Shown here one piece after another: positions 49,031-58,825 of a stretch of 64,000 bases of DNA. Within the stretch, counting starts at the first letter, position 1. The number at the start of each line of letters is the position of its first letter. Both the position numbers and the translations under genes were made by a program. Origin of the DNA: Kaistia defluvii (GTDB taxonomy: Bacteria > Pseudomonadota > Alphaproteobacteria > Rhizobiales > Kaistiaceae); NCBI RefSeq assembly GCF_040548815.1, contig NZ_JBEPSM010000002.1, forward strand, positions 124,001 to 188,000, written 5' to 3'. The notes beneath the pieces were generated by a model that was not told where the DNA came from, did not search any database, and worked only from the letters and a program-made list of their open reading frames with translations.

Positions 49031-49597
49031 TCAATAGTAGGGCGAGACGCAAGCCTGGCGCGGGCCGTTGTTCGGCTGGAAGCTGTTGTCCGAGGCGCGG
49101 AACGAACGGTAGCGGTTCTCGCACCAGCGCAGATGGTCGCGCGACAGGCTCGGCGGAGCCACTTCGCGGCCGCCCTGGTTGGCGATCGCGCCACCGATCA
49201 GCGCGCCGACGCCGAAGGCTGCCAGCGGGTACCAGTAGCCGTCGCTGTGACGGCGATAGCCGTTGCGCGGACCGTTATAGCCGTGGTGGCCGTTCCAGTA
49301 GCCCGGACGGTTGTTGGGGCGATTCCAGTTGGGACCGCCATGTCCGGGACCGTGGCCAGGACCGTTCCAGCCGGGACCGCCGGGGCCGGGACGATTCGGG
49401 CCGCCATGGTTGGGACGACCGGGACGATCGCCCGGACGGCAACCCTGCGGCGGGCAGGGCCGGCCCTGGACCTGGATGACATCCGACGAGGTGCTCGCGC
49501 CCGGATCGACGCGCATAAGCGGCGCTGCCTGCACCGGCATGGCCGCAGCGGCGAAAACGAACGCCATGGCCGCCGTGCTGAATTTGCTCAAACCCAT
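49031..49597 (-). CDS. BA14K family protein, Gly/Pro-rich
   Basis: This 188-residue paralogue of the protein at 43.3 kb has a signal peptide ('[18 protein letters not shown]'), a long Gly/Pro/Asn-rich region (about residues 60-110, units such as GPGG and GPGHG), the hydrophobic '[16 protein letters not shown]', and the C-terminal '[18 protein letters not shown]'. A CPPQGC motif after the signal peptide is absent from the first copy. The start at 49597 (MGLSKFS) is favoured over 49657. Envelope function unknown. Confidence 0.85.
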   Translation of the reverse strand: MGLSKFSTAAMAFVFAAAAMPVQAAPLMRVDPGASTSSDVIQVQGRPCPPQGCRPGDRPGRPNHGGPNRPGPGGPGWNGPGHGPGHGGPNWNRPNNRPGYWNGHHGYNGPRNGYRRHSDGYWYPLAAFGVGALIGGAIANQGGREVAPPSLSRDHLRWCENRYRSFRASDNSFQPNNGPRQACVSPYY

Positions 49598-49887
49598 GTG
49601 TATTCCTTCCCATGTGACCCTGCCTGTTGCGCCCAAGCAGGGTTCTGCGGGCGCCAAGGCGGGTCACGTTAATTGACCAGACCCAAAAGACTCGAGCCTA
49701 CGGATAGATGAAACGCTTTGACTCTGTCCAGCTGATCATCAGTCTGGCAGACAGATTTGCCCCGGCGTACGAGAAACGTGGTGGCTGGTGATTGGTTCCC
49801 GCCGCGCCTCGCCAGGCTTTGGCCCGGCGATAGACTTCCCCCGCCCGGCAGGGTGTGCCGGACCTAAAAGAGTGGCTTTCCGGGCGC

Positions 49888-50934
49888 TCAGGTCTGGTAG
49901 CCGCGATCGTCGGCGGAGGGGGCCGGGTAGCGCGGCTTTGGAGGGCGATCGCGGAAACAGAGGCGGGCCAGCGTCCGGGCGAGCCCGTCGAACCGGGTCG
50001 GCCCCAGGGCCCGGATGAGGGGCATGAGCCAGCGGCTGCGCCGCCGGACCTTGCGCTTGGCGTAGGGGAGGATCGAGTCCATGTCGCGCAAGGCTTCCTC
50101 CATGCGCGCCCGGTCGCCGGCGCGGGTGGCCGACACGAACTCGCTCAATCCCTTGCCAAGGAACCGGGGCGCCACCGCATCGCGGATCCAGTAATGTTCG
50201 AGGCGCGGATCGTCCGGGAACATCTCGACCAGCTTGCCGAAGTAGATCCGACGCGACCGGTCCATCCTCGGACTGTACGAGGTTGAGCCCGAATGGATCC
50301 GCCATTTCGTCACGCCCTTCGGCACGAAGAGGCTCCGATAGCCCCTCAGGAAGAGCCGCAGGAACAGATCGTCGTCCTCGTAGCCCGACAGGCGCTCGTC
50401 GAACATGCCGACATCCAGGATCGCCTCGCGCAGGACCAGGGAGGCCCCCGGCAGGATGAACATGTCGCGCGACAGGCATTCCAACAGCGACCGCTTCGGC
50501 TGGGGGCTTGGATTGGAGCGCAGGCAGGACGGCAAAAACATCCGGCCGGTCTCGTCCATCTGATCGAGGTCGCCATAGATCAGCGCGAGATTGGACCGGT
50601 CGAAGTCGAGGGCGGCGGCCTTCAGGATGGCGATATGGTCGTCGTACCAGACATCGTCCTGATCCAGCAGCGCGATATGGGTGCATTGCGTGCTGCGGAT
50701 GGCGAGGTTGCGCGCCGACGACTGGCCGCCATTGCTCTTGGTCAGCAGCCGGACGCGATCGTTTTCCAGGGCAATGGCGCGGACGATGTCGGCGCCATCG
50801 TCGGTCGATCCATCGTCGACGACGATGACCTCGTCCGGAAGAACGGTTTGCGACAGGACGCTCCGCAGCGCCTCGGCGATGAAATCCTTGCCGTTATAAA
50901 GGGGTATGACGGCCGCGATCGTTAGATTTTCCAT
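49888..50934 (-). CDS. Glycosyltransferase family 2 protein
   Basis: This 348-residue protein has a GT-A domain: N-terminal 'AAVIPLYNGKDFIAEAL', nucleotide-binding 'VIVVDDGSTDDGADI', the metal-binding DXD in 'IALLDQDDVWYDDH', and the catalytic-region 'ERLSGYEDDDLFLRLF'. GT2 enzymes move a sugar from a nucleotide donor, often in O-antigen, capsule or exopolysaccharide synthesis. It is isolated here, with no polysaccharide cluster around it. The C-terminus is very Arg-rich. Confidence 0.9.
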   Translation of the reverse strand: MENLTIAAVIPLYNGKDFIAEALRSVLSQTVLPDEVIVVDDGSTDDGADIVRAIALENDRVRLLTKSNGGQSSARNLAIRSTQCTHIALLDQDDVWYDDHIAILKAAALDFDRSNLALIYGDLDQMDETGRMFLPSCLRSNPSPQPKRSLLECLSRDMFILPGASLVLREAILDVGMFDERLSGYEDDDLFLRLFLRGYRSLFVPKGVTKWRIHSGSTSYSPRMDRSRRIYFGKLVEMFPDDPRLEHYWIRDAVAPRFLGKGLSEFVSATRAGDRARMEEALRDMDSILPYAKRKVRRRSRWLMPLIRALGPTRFDGLARTLARLCFRDRPPKPRYPAPSADDRGYQT

Positions 50935-51101
50935 CTGCCCTTACCTATTCCCGAGGAATTTGCTTCAGGACATGGAGTGCGCCTCGCGCAAAGGCGTGGC
51001 GACGCGCCCACGATCGATACGTGTTTTCGGACCGTGGCGCAATTTATGAGTGTAGCACGGTTTGCAGCACAGGGCTGGCAGGCCGGGTCCTGCGAGGAAA
51101 A

Positions 51102-51176
51102 TGGAGCGGGCGATGGGAATTGAACCCACGACATTCAGCTTGGGAAGCTGACGTTCTACCTCTGAACTACGCCCGC
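51102..51176 (-). tRNA. tRNA-Gly (anticodon CCC)
   Basis: The minus strand reads as a full cloverleaf: acceptor GCGGGCG with CGCCCGC, the TAGTTC...GAAC D-arm, anticodon stem TCAGC/GCTGA with loop TTCCCAA (anticodon CCC), and the T-loop GTGGGTTCAATTCCCAT. CCA is encoded at the 3' end. It closely resembles enterobacterial glyU. Confidence 0.97.
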
Positions 51177-51375
51177 GCATCTGCCGCCCCCAATCGATGA
51201 GTCCGGCGCGATGAGCCGCCCATCCAATGGTTCGAAGAGGCTGGAACGTTGTACCCGTTTCATCCCGCCGGGATCAAGGCCGCGTCATGCGACCCAGGGG
51301 ATTTCTTACCAAAGGAGGGCAGCGGGACAGGCGGCATGGCAGATGCCAGGACCGGGATGGAACCGAGCGGGCAGC

Positions 51376-51579
51376 CTAACCTTCGATGACGATGGCGGCG
51401 CCATATTCCATGGCCAGCCTTTCGAGACGCTCGCAAAGTTCTGCCTCGGTCTCGTGATGCGCCGGCAGCCGCTCCTTGCAGCGGCGGGCGGAAGCGCGAA
51501 GGTCTACCGGTTCGTGCTGCTCGAGGGCGGTCAGCACTTCGCAAATGATCAATTCTGACATCAGCAGCGTCGTCGTCAT
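51376..51579 (-). CDS. Small hypothetical protein
   Basis: A 67-residue, probably helical soluble protein ('ICEVLTALEQHEPVDLRASARRC'). No family is recognised and no strong ribosome site precedes either ATG (51579 or 51561). It is the last of three small minus-strand genes between an Omp gene and the tRNA. Support is codon use and position only. Confidence 0.45.
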   Translation of the reverse strand: MTTTLLMSELIICEVLTALEQHEPVDLRASARRCKERLPAHHETEAELCERLERLAMEYGAAIVIEG

Positions 51580-51746
51580 GTCCGTCTGGCTGCTCGCGGT
51601 GCAAGCGGCAAGGGCCGCCCGGGCTGGCGTGGGTATGGCATTGCAATCTCGTCATGGCGGCAGAGCGCGCCGCCATGGCGAGGCGCTGGCAAGGTGCACT
51701 CCCGAAGCGCCCGCAAGGGCCGCCCGGGGTAGTCGCGGTCGGGAAA

Positions 51747-52211
51747 TCAGTGGGTCTTGTCGTTATCGTGCGGCTTCGGCACGTCGGGTGGCGGCGGAAT
51801 TGCCGCGGCCTCGTCATGGGATGCAGCGGGCTGAGGTTCTTCCGGCATGGGCGCCGGCTCGCCCTTCAAGAGGTCGACGTCGTCCAAGCCGACATCGGGC
51901 TGTTTCGGATCGTCGGGGATGGGCGGCGTCTCGACGCTTTCGGCGTGATGCTTGGCGTCATGGCGCGCCGTGTGCTTCGGCTCCGCCTCCTTGGAATGAG
52001 AGTGCGTCGCATGCGAGCGGCGCGGCTTGTCGGCAGCCAGTTCGTCCCGCAATTCGTCCAGCTGGTCGGCGATCCACTGGATATGCTCGACGATGGGGCC
52101 GCGCTGCAGGGCGCTCTTGGCCTCCGACAGTTCGAGGAAGTCGGAGCGGAGCAGGCCCATCAGCGCAGAGATCCTCTGCAGGCTGTCCTTCAATTCCGTC
52201 GACGTCGCCAT
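51747..52211 (-). CDS. Hypothetical protein with His/Pro/Asp-rich tail
   Basis: 154 codons from the ATG at 52211 (MATSTELKDSL), which has a GGAGG site further upstream. The first 70 residues are predicted helical ('ALMGLLRSDFLELSEAKSAL', 'IVEHIQWIADQLDELRDEL'). The remainder is low complexity, rich in His, Lys, Pro and Asp, and probably disordered; it could bind metal. I do not recognise a family. Confidence 0.6.
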   Translation of the reverse strand: MATSTELKDSLQRISALMGLLRSDFLELSEAKSALQRGPIVEHIQWIADQLDELRDELAADKPRRSHATHSHSKEAEPKHTARHDAKHHAESVETPPIPDDPKQPDVGLDDVDLLKGEPAPMPEEPQPAASHDEAAAIPPPPDVPKPHDNDKTH

Positions 52212-52311
52212 TTTCCGGCCCTCCACATTGCAACCTGCCCGCCACCGATCGACAACGCCGCCAACCGGGCGTCGTTCCCTTCCGCCGGGGCAAAACCAGC
52301 CCTCCGCGCGC

Positions 52312-52509
52312 TCAGATCTCGCCGCCATCGGGGCCCGGCAATCGGCCCCGGACGAAGCCGAAGGAAATCCGCTCCGCACGCGCGTCAATGGCCAGCAACA
52401 GGGTTTCGATCACGGCGCGAGCGTCGCCCTGATGGGCCAACATCAGGCTGTCGACACGCTGGTCCAGGGCGCTCTGCGCCGGATCGATCGGGTGGGCGGC
52501 TTCGGCCAT
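52312..52509 (-). CDS. Small hypothetical helical protein
   Basis: 65 residues from the ATG at 52509 (MAEAAHPIDP), with a GGAG site twelve bases before it. The sequence is helical ('LDQRVDSLMLAHQGDARAVI') and ends in 'GPDGGEI'. The frame reaches upstream to 52587 without support. The function is unknown. It lies 100 bases upstream of the His/Pro-rich protein gene and may share its transcript. Confidence 0.55.
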   Translation of the reverse strand: MAEAAHPIDPAQSALDQRVDSLMLAHQGDARAVIETLLLAIDARAERISFGFVRGRLPGPDGGEI

Positions 52510-52650
52510 GAGCGGAACTCCAAAAAGGCATGTTCCTATTTTGTTCCCATGGCGGCAGGAGTCAATCCAGCCCTTTCGCCTGTCCACGCGAATCCCGAAT
52601 GCGATAGCAAAAGCGTTGGCCTCGGGGGCGCCGCAGGCGGGCAGGTCAAC

Positions 52651-52684
52651 AAAAAAGACCCCGCCGATCGTCTCGGCGAGGTCT
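52651..52684 (-). terminator. Intrinsic terminator after the Omp gene
   Basis: AGACC-CGCCGA pairs with TCGGCG-GGTCT with one mismatch. On the minus strand the stem is followed by a run of T residues. Confidence 0.85.
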
Positions 52685-52709
52685 CTGCATCCAGAAATTC
52701 GGGCTTCGA

Positions 52710-53405
52710 TCAGAAGCGGTAGTTCACGCCGATGGTGGCGGTCTGCGACTTCAGGCCGACGTCATACGAGCCATTGTCGTCGGGGAACGTGTAGGTCTTG
52801 GAGCCGAAGTCCGTGTAGAGGTATTCGGCCTTGAGCGTCCAATTCTGCGTGAAGGCGTATTCGACGCCGGCGCCGGCCGTCCAGCCGAAATGGGTCTGGC
52901 TGTCCGAACCATAGACCGTGTCGTCGATCCTGTTGTTCGCCCAGGCGAAGCCGCCGGTGACGTAAGGCAGGAACTTGTCCATCGCGTAACCGGCGCGGAC
53001 GCGGCCCGTGCCGAAATATTGGATCTTCGATTCGGTCGTGTAGCTGAAATCGCCGTCGTCGAAGTTGAACGTGTCCTTGGCGTTCGAATAGTACACGTCG
53101 ACCAGGGCGCCGATGACGACATTGCTCGGGAACTGGTAGTCGCCACCGATCTGCAGGCCGGCGATGAAGCCATCCGGCTTCAGGTCGCCCGAATTCGCGG
53201 TGATCAGGCCGTCAAAGCCATCGGTCTGGTCGGTCTTGCCCCAGGCGTAGCCAACGCTGCCGCCGACATAAAAGCCGGTCCAGTTGCCAACCGGGGCAAC
53301 TTCCACGACCGCCGGAGCGGGCTCGTAGGTGAGATCAGCCGCCTGGGCTGCAACGACGCCAGAGGCGAGGACGGTAGTGGCCGAAAGGATACGAAGGAGC
53401 TTCAT
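52710..53405 (-). CDS. Outer membrane beta-barrel protein (Omp31 type)
   Basis: This 231-residue porin-like protein has a signal peptide ('LLRILSATTVLASGVVAAQA', cleavage before ADLTYEP), the linker 'PAPAVVEVAPVG', and a barrel starting 'NWTGFYVGGSVGYAWG' and ending 'GVNYRF'. It is a divergent relative of the protein at 39.1 kb. The ATG at 53405 with GGGAATG upstream is the start; longer frames are not supported. Confidence 0.92.
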   Translation of the reverse strand: MKLLRILSATTVLASGVVAAQAADLTYEPAPAVVEVAPVGNWTGFYVGGSVGYAWGKTDQTDGFDGLITANSGDLKPDGFIAGLQIGGDYQFPSNVVIGALVDVYYSNAKDTFNFDDGDFSYTTESKIQYFGTGRVRAGYAMDKFLPYVTGGFAWANNRIDDTVYGSDSQTHFGWTAGAGVEYAFTQNWTLKAEYLYTDFGSKTYTFPDDNGSYDVGLKSQTATIGVNYRF

Positions 53406-53677
53406 GACATTCCCAGTGGTGCGAGAAAGTAAATCTGTAAGCCCAATATACATATTACCCAACGGGATGCTGTTGCGCTTTTGCATCTTTATTAGCCGCG
53501 AAATCGGCGAGAGTAGAGACTGCGCCAGACGATTACTTCGAGTTGTCGTGTATTGTTAGCTGCGTATAACTTGAGGTTGCGCCGCCAACGGGCATATCTG
53601 GAGCGCACCCTTGGGGCGCGGAGCGGCCCAAACGGGTTCCGAAGCAATCGTAGAGACTGAGCGGATGAGGATGCCCG

Positions 53678-54178
53678 TCAGCTACCGGGCTTGAGCATGC
53701 GGAGCAGCAGGCCGTCGCGCAGCCAGAGCTGGTGCCACAAGGCCGCCGCCGCATGCAGCGCGATCAGCACGATGAAGGCCGGCTTGCCAAGCTCGTGCAC
53801 GTCGCCCAGCGACGGGATGAACCAGTAGGCGAGAATGCCGGTCACCGGCACGGCGACCAGCAGGACATAGAAGGCGATATGGGTGAGGCGGGCCAGCGTC
53901 CCCAGCAGGGCCGAGCTCGGGGGCAGGGGCGGCGCGCCGAAGCGCAGGCGCAGCACCAGCCGGATGGCGACGGCGGCCAGGATGGCGAAGCCGACCCAGA
54001 TGTGCAGCGTGGCGAGCGTCGCGTCGGACGGGTCAAGCGCCGTGCCGCGCCGGGCCGCCCGGACGCTGTGCGACATGCTCTCGCCGAAGATGAGCTGGAA
54101 GAGCACCATGACGACGATCAGCCAATGCAACGCGATCTGACTGGCCGAATAGCCTCGGGTGACCGGCTGCTGCATCAT
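53678..54178 (-). CDS. Cytochrome b561
   Basis: This 166-residue four-helix inner-membrane dihaem cytochrome accepts electrons from the quinone pool. Haem-ligand histidines are visible in each relevant helix: 'SASQIALHWLIVVMV', 'TLHIWVGFAILA', 'LTHIAFYVLLV' and 'LIALHAAAALWHQLWLRDG'. The typical CybB-like length and C-terminal 'LLLRML' fit. The gene is single, and its partner is not known. Confidence 0.92.
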   Translation of the reverse strand: MMQQPVTRGYSASQIALHWLIVVMVLFQLIFGESMSHSVRAARRGTALDPSDATLATLHIWVGFAILAAVAIRLVLRLRFGAPPLPPSSALLGTLARLTHIAFYVLLVAVPVTGILAYWFIPSLGDVHELGKPAFIVLIALHAAAALWHQLWLRDGLLLRMLKPGS

Positions 54179-54238
54179 GCCTCGCTGGCGCGGAGTTGTT
54201 TAGAATAAATCTAGACAAAAACCGCGCCGGAGCAAGCC

Positions 54239-54919
54239 TCAGCCTTCGGCGGCGATCTCGAACACCTCGGCCGCGGCTTCCGTGAGTTCCTCTGCGAAGA
54301 GGGAGGCGGCGACGTTGGGCGAGAAGGTGAAGGTGTCGAGGCCGAGCCGGCCGAGGCGGACCAGGTCGTCCGCGGCGCGCAGGCTGGCGACGAGGACCCG
54401 GGTTTCGCTGCGCGAGGCGCGGATGATCTCCTGCATGGCGGCGATCTCGCCGAAGCCGTCGCGGCCGGCATCGTTCATGCGGCCGAGATAGGGCGCGACG
54501 TAATCGGCGCCCAGCGCAGCGGCGCTCAGCGCCTGATGCGCGGCATAGACGGCGGTCATGGTGATGCGCACGCCCTCGGCCTTCAGCGTCGCGGCCGCGA
54601 TGGCGCCTTCCCGGGTGATCGGCACCTTGACCACCATGCGCGGATCCAGCGCGGCGATGACGCGGCCATTGTCGACCAGCGCCTCGCTGCTGCGGCCCCA
54701 GGTCTGGGCCTGGAATTCGCTGACATCGGCCTCGAAGGCGATGTGCGACAGCCGGCTCAGCTCGGACAGCGTGTTGGCAATGCCGGCATTGGCGAGGATG
54801 GTCGGATTGGTGGTGATGCCGTGGAACAGGCCGGTCGGCAGCCATTCGTCCCAGGCCGCCCTGTCCGCGCTGTCGAGGAAGAGGCGCGGGCGGATCGTCT
54901 GGGTCTGGTCGTGCATCAT
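54239..54919 (-). CDS. Transaldolase-family protein (FSA-like)
   Basis: This 226-residue (beta/alpha)8 aldolase resembles fructose-6-phosphate aldolase / short transaldolases: 'LFLDSADRAAWDEWL', 'GITTNPTILANAG', the Schiff-base Lys in 'MVVKVPITREG', and 'TFTFSPNVAASLF' near the C-terminus. The start is one of two adjacent ATGs (54919 or 54916). It lies just downstream of the ssu operon on the same strand. The actual substrate is uncertain. Confidence 0.85.
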   Translation of the reverse strand: MMHDQTQTIRPRLFLDSADRAAWDEWLPTGLFHGITTNPTILANAGIANTLSELSRLSHIAFEADVSEFQAQTWGRSSEALVDNGRVIAALDPRMVVKVPITREGAIAAATLKAEGVRITMTAVYAAHQALSAAALGADYVAPYLGRMNDAGRDGFGEIAAMQEIIRASRSETRVLVASLRAADDLVRLGRLGLDTFTFSPNVAASLFAEELTEAAAEVFEIAAEG

Positions 54920-54981
54920 AAGCCTGCCGGTGGTTCGAATTGCGCCCGGCATAGTATGGATCGCCTCCCGGAACGAACGCG

Positions 54982-55836
54982 TCAGATCGCTGCACCACCT
55001 TCGAAGCCGCCGAAAAGCCGGTCGAGAACGGTCTTTTCCAGGCTGGCAAAGGTTGGCGTTCCGCGCTGGCGCGGCCAGGCCAGCGGCACGGCGAGATCGA
55101 GCGCGATGCGGCCATCCTCGATCAGCAGGATGCGGTCGGCCAGCGCGATCGCCTCGGAGACGTCGTGGGTGACGAGGATGGAGGTGAAACGCTGCGCCCG
55201 CCAGACGCGCTCGACCAGCCCCTGCATCGAAATCCGCGTCAGCGCATCGAGCGCGCCGAGCGGCTCGTCGAGGGCGAGCAGGCGCGGCCGCGAGACCAGC
55301 GCGCGGGCGAGCGCCACGCGCTGCTTCTGGCCGCCGGAAAGCACGGAGGGCCAGGCGTCGGCGCGGCCGTCGAGGCCGACTTCGGCCAGCGCCTTCAACG
55401 CCGCCTCGCGACGGGTCTTGGCCGTGCCGGCCCGGCCGAGGCCGATAGCGACATTGTTCGCGACGGTCGCCCAGGGAAGCAGGCGCGGCTCCTGGAAGAT
55501 GAAGCGGGCGGATTCCCGTGATGCCTCGCCGAGCCGGGTGATCGTGCCGCTGGTCGGCGTTTCCAGGCCCATGATCAGGCGCAGCAGCGTGCTCTTGCCA
55601 CAGCCGCTCTTTCCCACGATTGCGATCGACTGGCCGGCGGGAATCTCAAGGTTGATGCCTCGGATCACCGGCGCGCCGTCGAAGGCCTTTACCAGCCCGC
55701 GGATCCAAAGCCCCATGCCGCGCGTGCCGGGAGCCGCCTCGTTGGTGACCTCGAACGGGGCCGGGCGGGAGGCCGGCAGGTCGCGCGGCGCCGTGCGGCT
55801 GGCGGTCTCGATGAAGGCGAGCGTATCGGCGAACAT
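54982..55836 (-). CDS. ssuB: Aliphatic sulfonate ABC transporter ATP-binding protein
   Basis: This ATPase of about 284 residues belongs to the sulfonate importer. Walker A '[20 protein letters not shown]', Q-loop '[11 protein letters not shown]', signature '[16 protein letters not shown]', Walker B '[13 protein letters not shown]' and H-loop '[13 protein letters not shown]' are all present. An N-terminal extension of about 45 residues precedes the core. The ATG at 55836 has a GAGGGAAG site. It is the last gene of ssuADCB. Confidence 0.92.
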   Translation of the reverse strand: MFADTLAFIETASRTAPRDLPASRPAPFEVTNEAAPGTRGMGLWIRGLVKAFDGAPVIRGINLEIPAGQSIAIVGKSGCGKSTLLRLIMGLETPTSGTITRLGEASRESARFIFQEPRLLPWATVANNVAIGLGRAGTAKTRREAALKALAEVGLDGRADAWPSVLSGGQKQRVALARALVSRPRLLALDEPLGALDALTRISMQGLVERVWRAQRFTSILVTHDVSEAIALADRILLIEDGRIALDLAVPLAWPRQRGTPTFASLEKTVLDRLFGGFEGGAAI

Positions 55837-55849
55837 GGCGTGGCTTCCC

Positions 55850-56614
55850 TCAAACATTCTGGAAGGCCGGATTCCAGGCGAGCGTCCGCCGTTCCAGGAT
55901 CCGGGCCGTGGTGTCCGCGAGCTTGCCGAGCAGCGCATAGATCAGGATCGTCAGCACGACGACGTCGGTCATCATGAACTCGCGCGCTTGCATCGCCATA
56001 TGGCCGATGCCGGAGGAGGCGGCGATCGTTTCGGCGACGATCAGGGTCAGCCACATGATGCCGAGGCCGAAGCGCACGCCGACGAAGATCGAGGGCAGGG
56101 CGCCCGGCAGGATCACCTTCCAGAACAGGTCGTTGCCGTTCATGCCGTAGGTCTTGCCCATCTCGACCAGTTGAGGGTCGACGGAGCGGATGCCGGCCAG
56201 CGTGTTGATGTAGATCGGGAAGAACACGCCGAGTGCGACGAGGAAGAGCTTGGCCTGCTCGTCGATGCCGAACCACAGGATGACCAGCGGGATCAGCGCC
56301 AGATGCGGCACGTTGCGCACCATCTGCAGCGTTGTGTCGGTCAGCGCTTCGCTGAAGCGGGAGAGGCCGTTGGCGAGCCCGAAGGCGAAGCCGACCGCCC
56401 CGCCGATGAGAAAACCGACGCTGGCGCGCCAGAAGCTGACCCGGATGTTCTCGACCAGTTCGCCCGATTGCAGCACGCGCCAGAGCGCCACGCCGACCGC
56501 GGTCGGCGCCGGCAGCACGTTCTCCGGAATGAAGCCGATGCGGGCGAGGAGTTCCCAGACGATCAGGACCACCACCGGCAGGATCCAGCCGATGAGCGCG
56601 CGCGGGATCGTCAT
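55850..56614 (-). CDS. ssuC: Aliphatic sulfonate ABC transporter permease
   Basis: This membrane subunit of about 254 residues has six membrane segments. It shows the SsuC/TauC-like '[21 protein letters not shown]' and the loop '[21 protein letters not shown]'. The start at 56614 overlaps the ssuD stop (ATGA). The long upstream frame lies antisense or out of frame within ssuD. Together with SsuA and SsuB it imports alkanesulfonates under sulfate limitation. Confidence 0.94.
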   Translation of the reverse strand: MTIPRALIGWILPVVVLIVWELLARIGFIPENVLPAPTAVGVALWRVLQSGELVENIRVSFWRASVGFLIGGAVGFAFGLANGLSRFSEALTDTTLQMVRNVPHLALIPLVILWFGIDEQAKLFLVALGVFFPIYINTLAGIRSVDPQLVEMGKTYGMNGNDLFWKVILPGALPSIFVGVRFGLGIMWLTLIVAETIAASSGIGHMAMQAREFMMTDVVVLTILIYALLGKLADTTARILERRTLAWNPAFQNV

Positions 56615-57768
56615 CACGAGGCCGAGGCGAGCTTGCGCGCCGTCTCGTCGACGCCAAACTCGTTCTGGATCGCCCGGCTGACGCCGCGCCGTGCCACGTT
56701 GATGCCGAGCTCGGGGAACAGCAGTTCGGCCACCCGGTAGGATTCCTCCAGATGCGGATAGCCGGAGCCGATCACCGTGTCGATGCCGAGCGCCTGATAT
56801 TCGCGCAGCCGTTCCGCCACCTGGCGCGGCGTGCCGACCAGGGCCGTGCCGGCGCCGCCGCGCACCAGGCCGACGCCGGCCCAGAGGTTGGGCGCGACCA
56901 GCAGCTTGTCGCGCCGGCCGCCATGCAGTTCCGCCATCCGGCGCTGGCCGACCGAATCCATTTCCTTGGTGAAGCGCTTGTATGCGATCTCGATCTGCTC
57001 GTCGGAGATCCGGCTGATCAGCCTGTCGGCGGCGGCCCAGGCCTCGGCCTCGGTCTCGCGGACGATGAAATGCAGGCGGATGCCGAAGCGCAGTTTGCGG
57101 CCATGGCTCGCCGCGCGGGCGCGGGCCGTCTCGATCTTGGCGGCGACGGCCTCGAGCGGCTCGCCCCAGGTGAGGTAAAGCTCGCACTGCTCGGCGGCGA
57201 GATCGATGCCGGCTTCCGACGAGCCGCCGAAATAGAGCGGCGGCGGGTTCTGCACGGGTGGAAAGTCGAGCCGGCCCTTTTCGACGCGGTAATGCTTGCC
57301 GGAAAAATCGACCCGCTCGCCGGAGACGAGGCCGCTCCAGATCCTGAGGAATTCGGCCGCCTGCTCGTAGCGCTGGTCATGCGGCAGGAACACGCCGTCA
57401 CCGGCCAACTCGACCGGGTTGCCGCCCACCACGACGTTGAGCAGCAGCCTGCCGTTGGAGAGGCGGTCGAGCGCCGCAGTCTGCCGCGCTGCATAGGCGG
57501 GCTGGACCACGCCGGGGCGCAGAGCCACGAGGAATTTGAGCTTTTCCGTCACCGTCGCGAGACCGGCCGCCGTTACCCAGCTTTCCTCGCAGGCCTGCCC
57601 GGTCGGCAGCAGCACGCCGCCGAAGCCGAGGCGATCGACCGCGTGGGCGATCTCCTTGAAATAGCCGAACTCGGGCGGCCGCTGCTGCGTCTCGGAGCCG
57701 AGATAGGTGCCATCGCCATAGGTCGGGATGAACCAGAAGAAGTTGAGCGGATCGGTGGTGACGGTCAT
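56614..57768 (-). CDS. ssuD: FMNH2-dependent alkanesulfonate monooxygenase
   Basis: This 384-residue TIM-barrel flavin monooxygenase oxygenates alkanesulfonates, releasing sulfite and an aldehyde. The SsuD features '[16 protein letters not shown]', '[18 protein letters not shown]' (active-site Cys region), '[27 protein letters not shown]' and the Arg-rich '[16 protein letters not shown]' loop are present. The FMN reductase (ssuE) that usually supplies FMNH2 is not in the window. Confidence 0.95.
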   Translation of the reverse strand: MTVTTDPLNFFWFIPTYGDGTYLGSETQQRPPEFGYFKEIAHAVDRLGFGGVLLPTGQACEESWVTAAGLATVTEKLKFLVALRPGVVQPAYAARQTAALDRLSNGRLLLNVVVGGNPVELAGDGVFLPHDQRYEQAAEFLRIWSGLVSGERVDFSGKHYRVEKGRLDFPPVQNPPPLYFGGSSEAGIDLAAEQCELYLTWGEPLEAVAAKIETARARAASHGRKLRFGIRLHFIVRETEAEAWAAADRLISRISDEQIEIAYKRFTKEMDSVGQRRMAELHGGRRDKLLVAPNLWAGVGLVRGGAGTALVGTPRQVAERLREYQALGIDTVIGSGYPHLEESYRVAELLFPELGINVARRGVSRAIQNEFGVDETARKLASAS

Positions 57769-57813
57769 GGCGGCGGCCTTTGTGGTGGGGCACGGTCTTC
57801 TCGGGTGCGCGTG

Positions 57814-57855
57814 CGTGGTTCGAGACGCGGCCGGTCAGGCCGTCTCGAAGCACGC
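57814..57855. repeat. Hairpin element between ssuA and ssuD
   Basis: TTCGAGAC pairs with GTCTCGAA, extended by GGCC/GGCC around a short loop. The CTCGAAG core matches the repeats at 10 and 26.4 kb. It sits in the 91-base gap between ssuA and ssuD and may stabilise the ssuA mRNA or attenuate transcription. Confidence 0.6.
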
Positions 57856-57859
57856 TCCA

Positions 57860-58825
57860 TCAAGCCTTCGGTGCGCTCCAGACGGCTTCGGAGACGGTGA
57901 TCTGCTTGGGGATCAGGCCGAGCTTGAAGAAGCGGTCGGCGGTCACCTGCTGGCCGGCGACGATCGCGTCGGTCAGCGGCAGGATGCCGTAGACGGCGCG
58001 CTCGACCGCCACCGTCTGCGGGCCGCTCGGCACGCCGGTGATCTCGGTCAGCGCCGCGGCCACGTCGCCGCGATGGGCATTGGCCCAGTCGGCGGTGTCG
58101 CCGAGGCCCGTGATCGTCTTGGTGACGATGGCGGGATTGGCGCCGGCGAAGGTCTTGTTGGCGAGCAGGTAGGTGTTGACCGCGATGGTATCGGCCGTCG
58201 TCGTCAGCAGGCGAACCGGCTGGCGCGCCTCGGCCAGCGCCAGGAAGGGATCCCAGATCGACCAGGCATCGACGCTGTCGCTGGCAAAGGCAGCGGCGGC
58301 GTCGGCGGGCGAGAGGTAAACCGGGGTGATGTCGGCAAAGGCGATGCCCGCCTTTTCCAGCGCGGCGACCAGAAGGTTGTGCGCGCTGGAGCCCTTGGTG
58401 ACGGCTATCTTCTTGCCCTTGAGGTCGGCGACCGCCTTCACCGGCGAGCCGTCCTTGACGATGATTGCCTCGCCCTTGCCGTTGGAGGGGGCGGCGCCGA
58501 CATAGACGAGATTGGCGCCGGCGGCCTGCGCGAAGATCGGCGGGGCGTCGCCGGTCCAGCCGAAATCGATGGCGCCGACATTGAGCGCCTCCAGCAGCGG
58601 CGGCCCGGCGGCGAATTCCACCCAGGTGACAGCAACGCCATCGGCCTCGAGCCGCTTCTCGATCGTTTTCTCGCGCCGCGCGACGGCGAGCAGCCCCGCC
58701 TTCTGGTAGCCGATCCGCAGCGTCTTGGCCGTTTCAGCCGAGGCGGTGCGTCCCGCGAGGGTCGTGGCAGCGAGGCCGACCAGGCCGGTGCCGGCGAGAA
58801 GTCCGAAATGACGGCGTGTGAGCAT
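57860..58825 (-). CDS. ssuA: Aliphatic sulfonate ABC transporter substrate-binding protein
   Basis: This 321-residue periplasmic protein has a Tat-like signal ('LTRRHFGLLAGTGLVGLAA', with RR and hydrophobic core). The mature N-terminus 'TLRIGYQKAGLLAVARRE', 'VEFAAGPPLLEALNVGAIDFG' and 'GDAPPIFAQAAG' match SsuA-type sulfonate-binding proteins. It is the first gene of ssuADCB, so the operon promoter should lie upstream, near the TTGATCAA palindrome at 58907-58914. Confidence 0.92.
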   Translation of the reverse strand: MLTRRHFGLLAGTGLVGLAATTLAGRTASAETAKTLRIGYQKAGLLAVARREKTIEKRLEADGVAVTWVEFAAGPPLLEALNVGAIDFGWTGDAPPIFAQAAGANLVYVGAAPSNGKGEAIIVKDGSPVKAVADLKGKKIAVTKGSSAHNLLVAALEKAGIAFADITPVYLSPADAAAAFASDSVDAWSIWDPFLALAEARQPVRLLTTTADTIAVNTYLLANKTFAGANPAIVTKTITGLGDTADWANAHRGDVAAALTEITGVPSGPQTVAVERAVYGILPLTDAIVAGQQVTADRFFKLGLIPKQITVSEAVWSAPKA

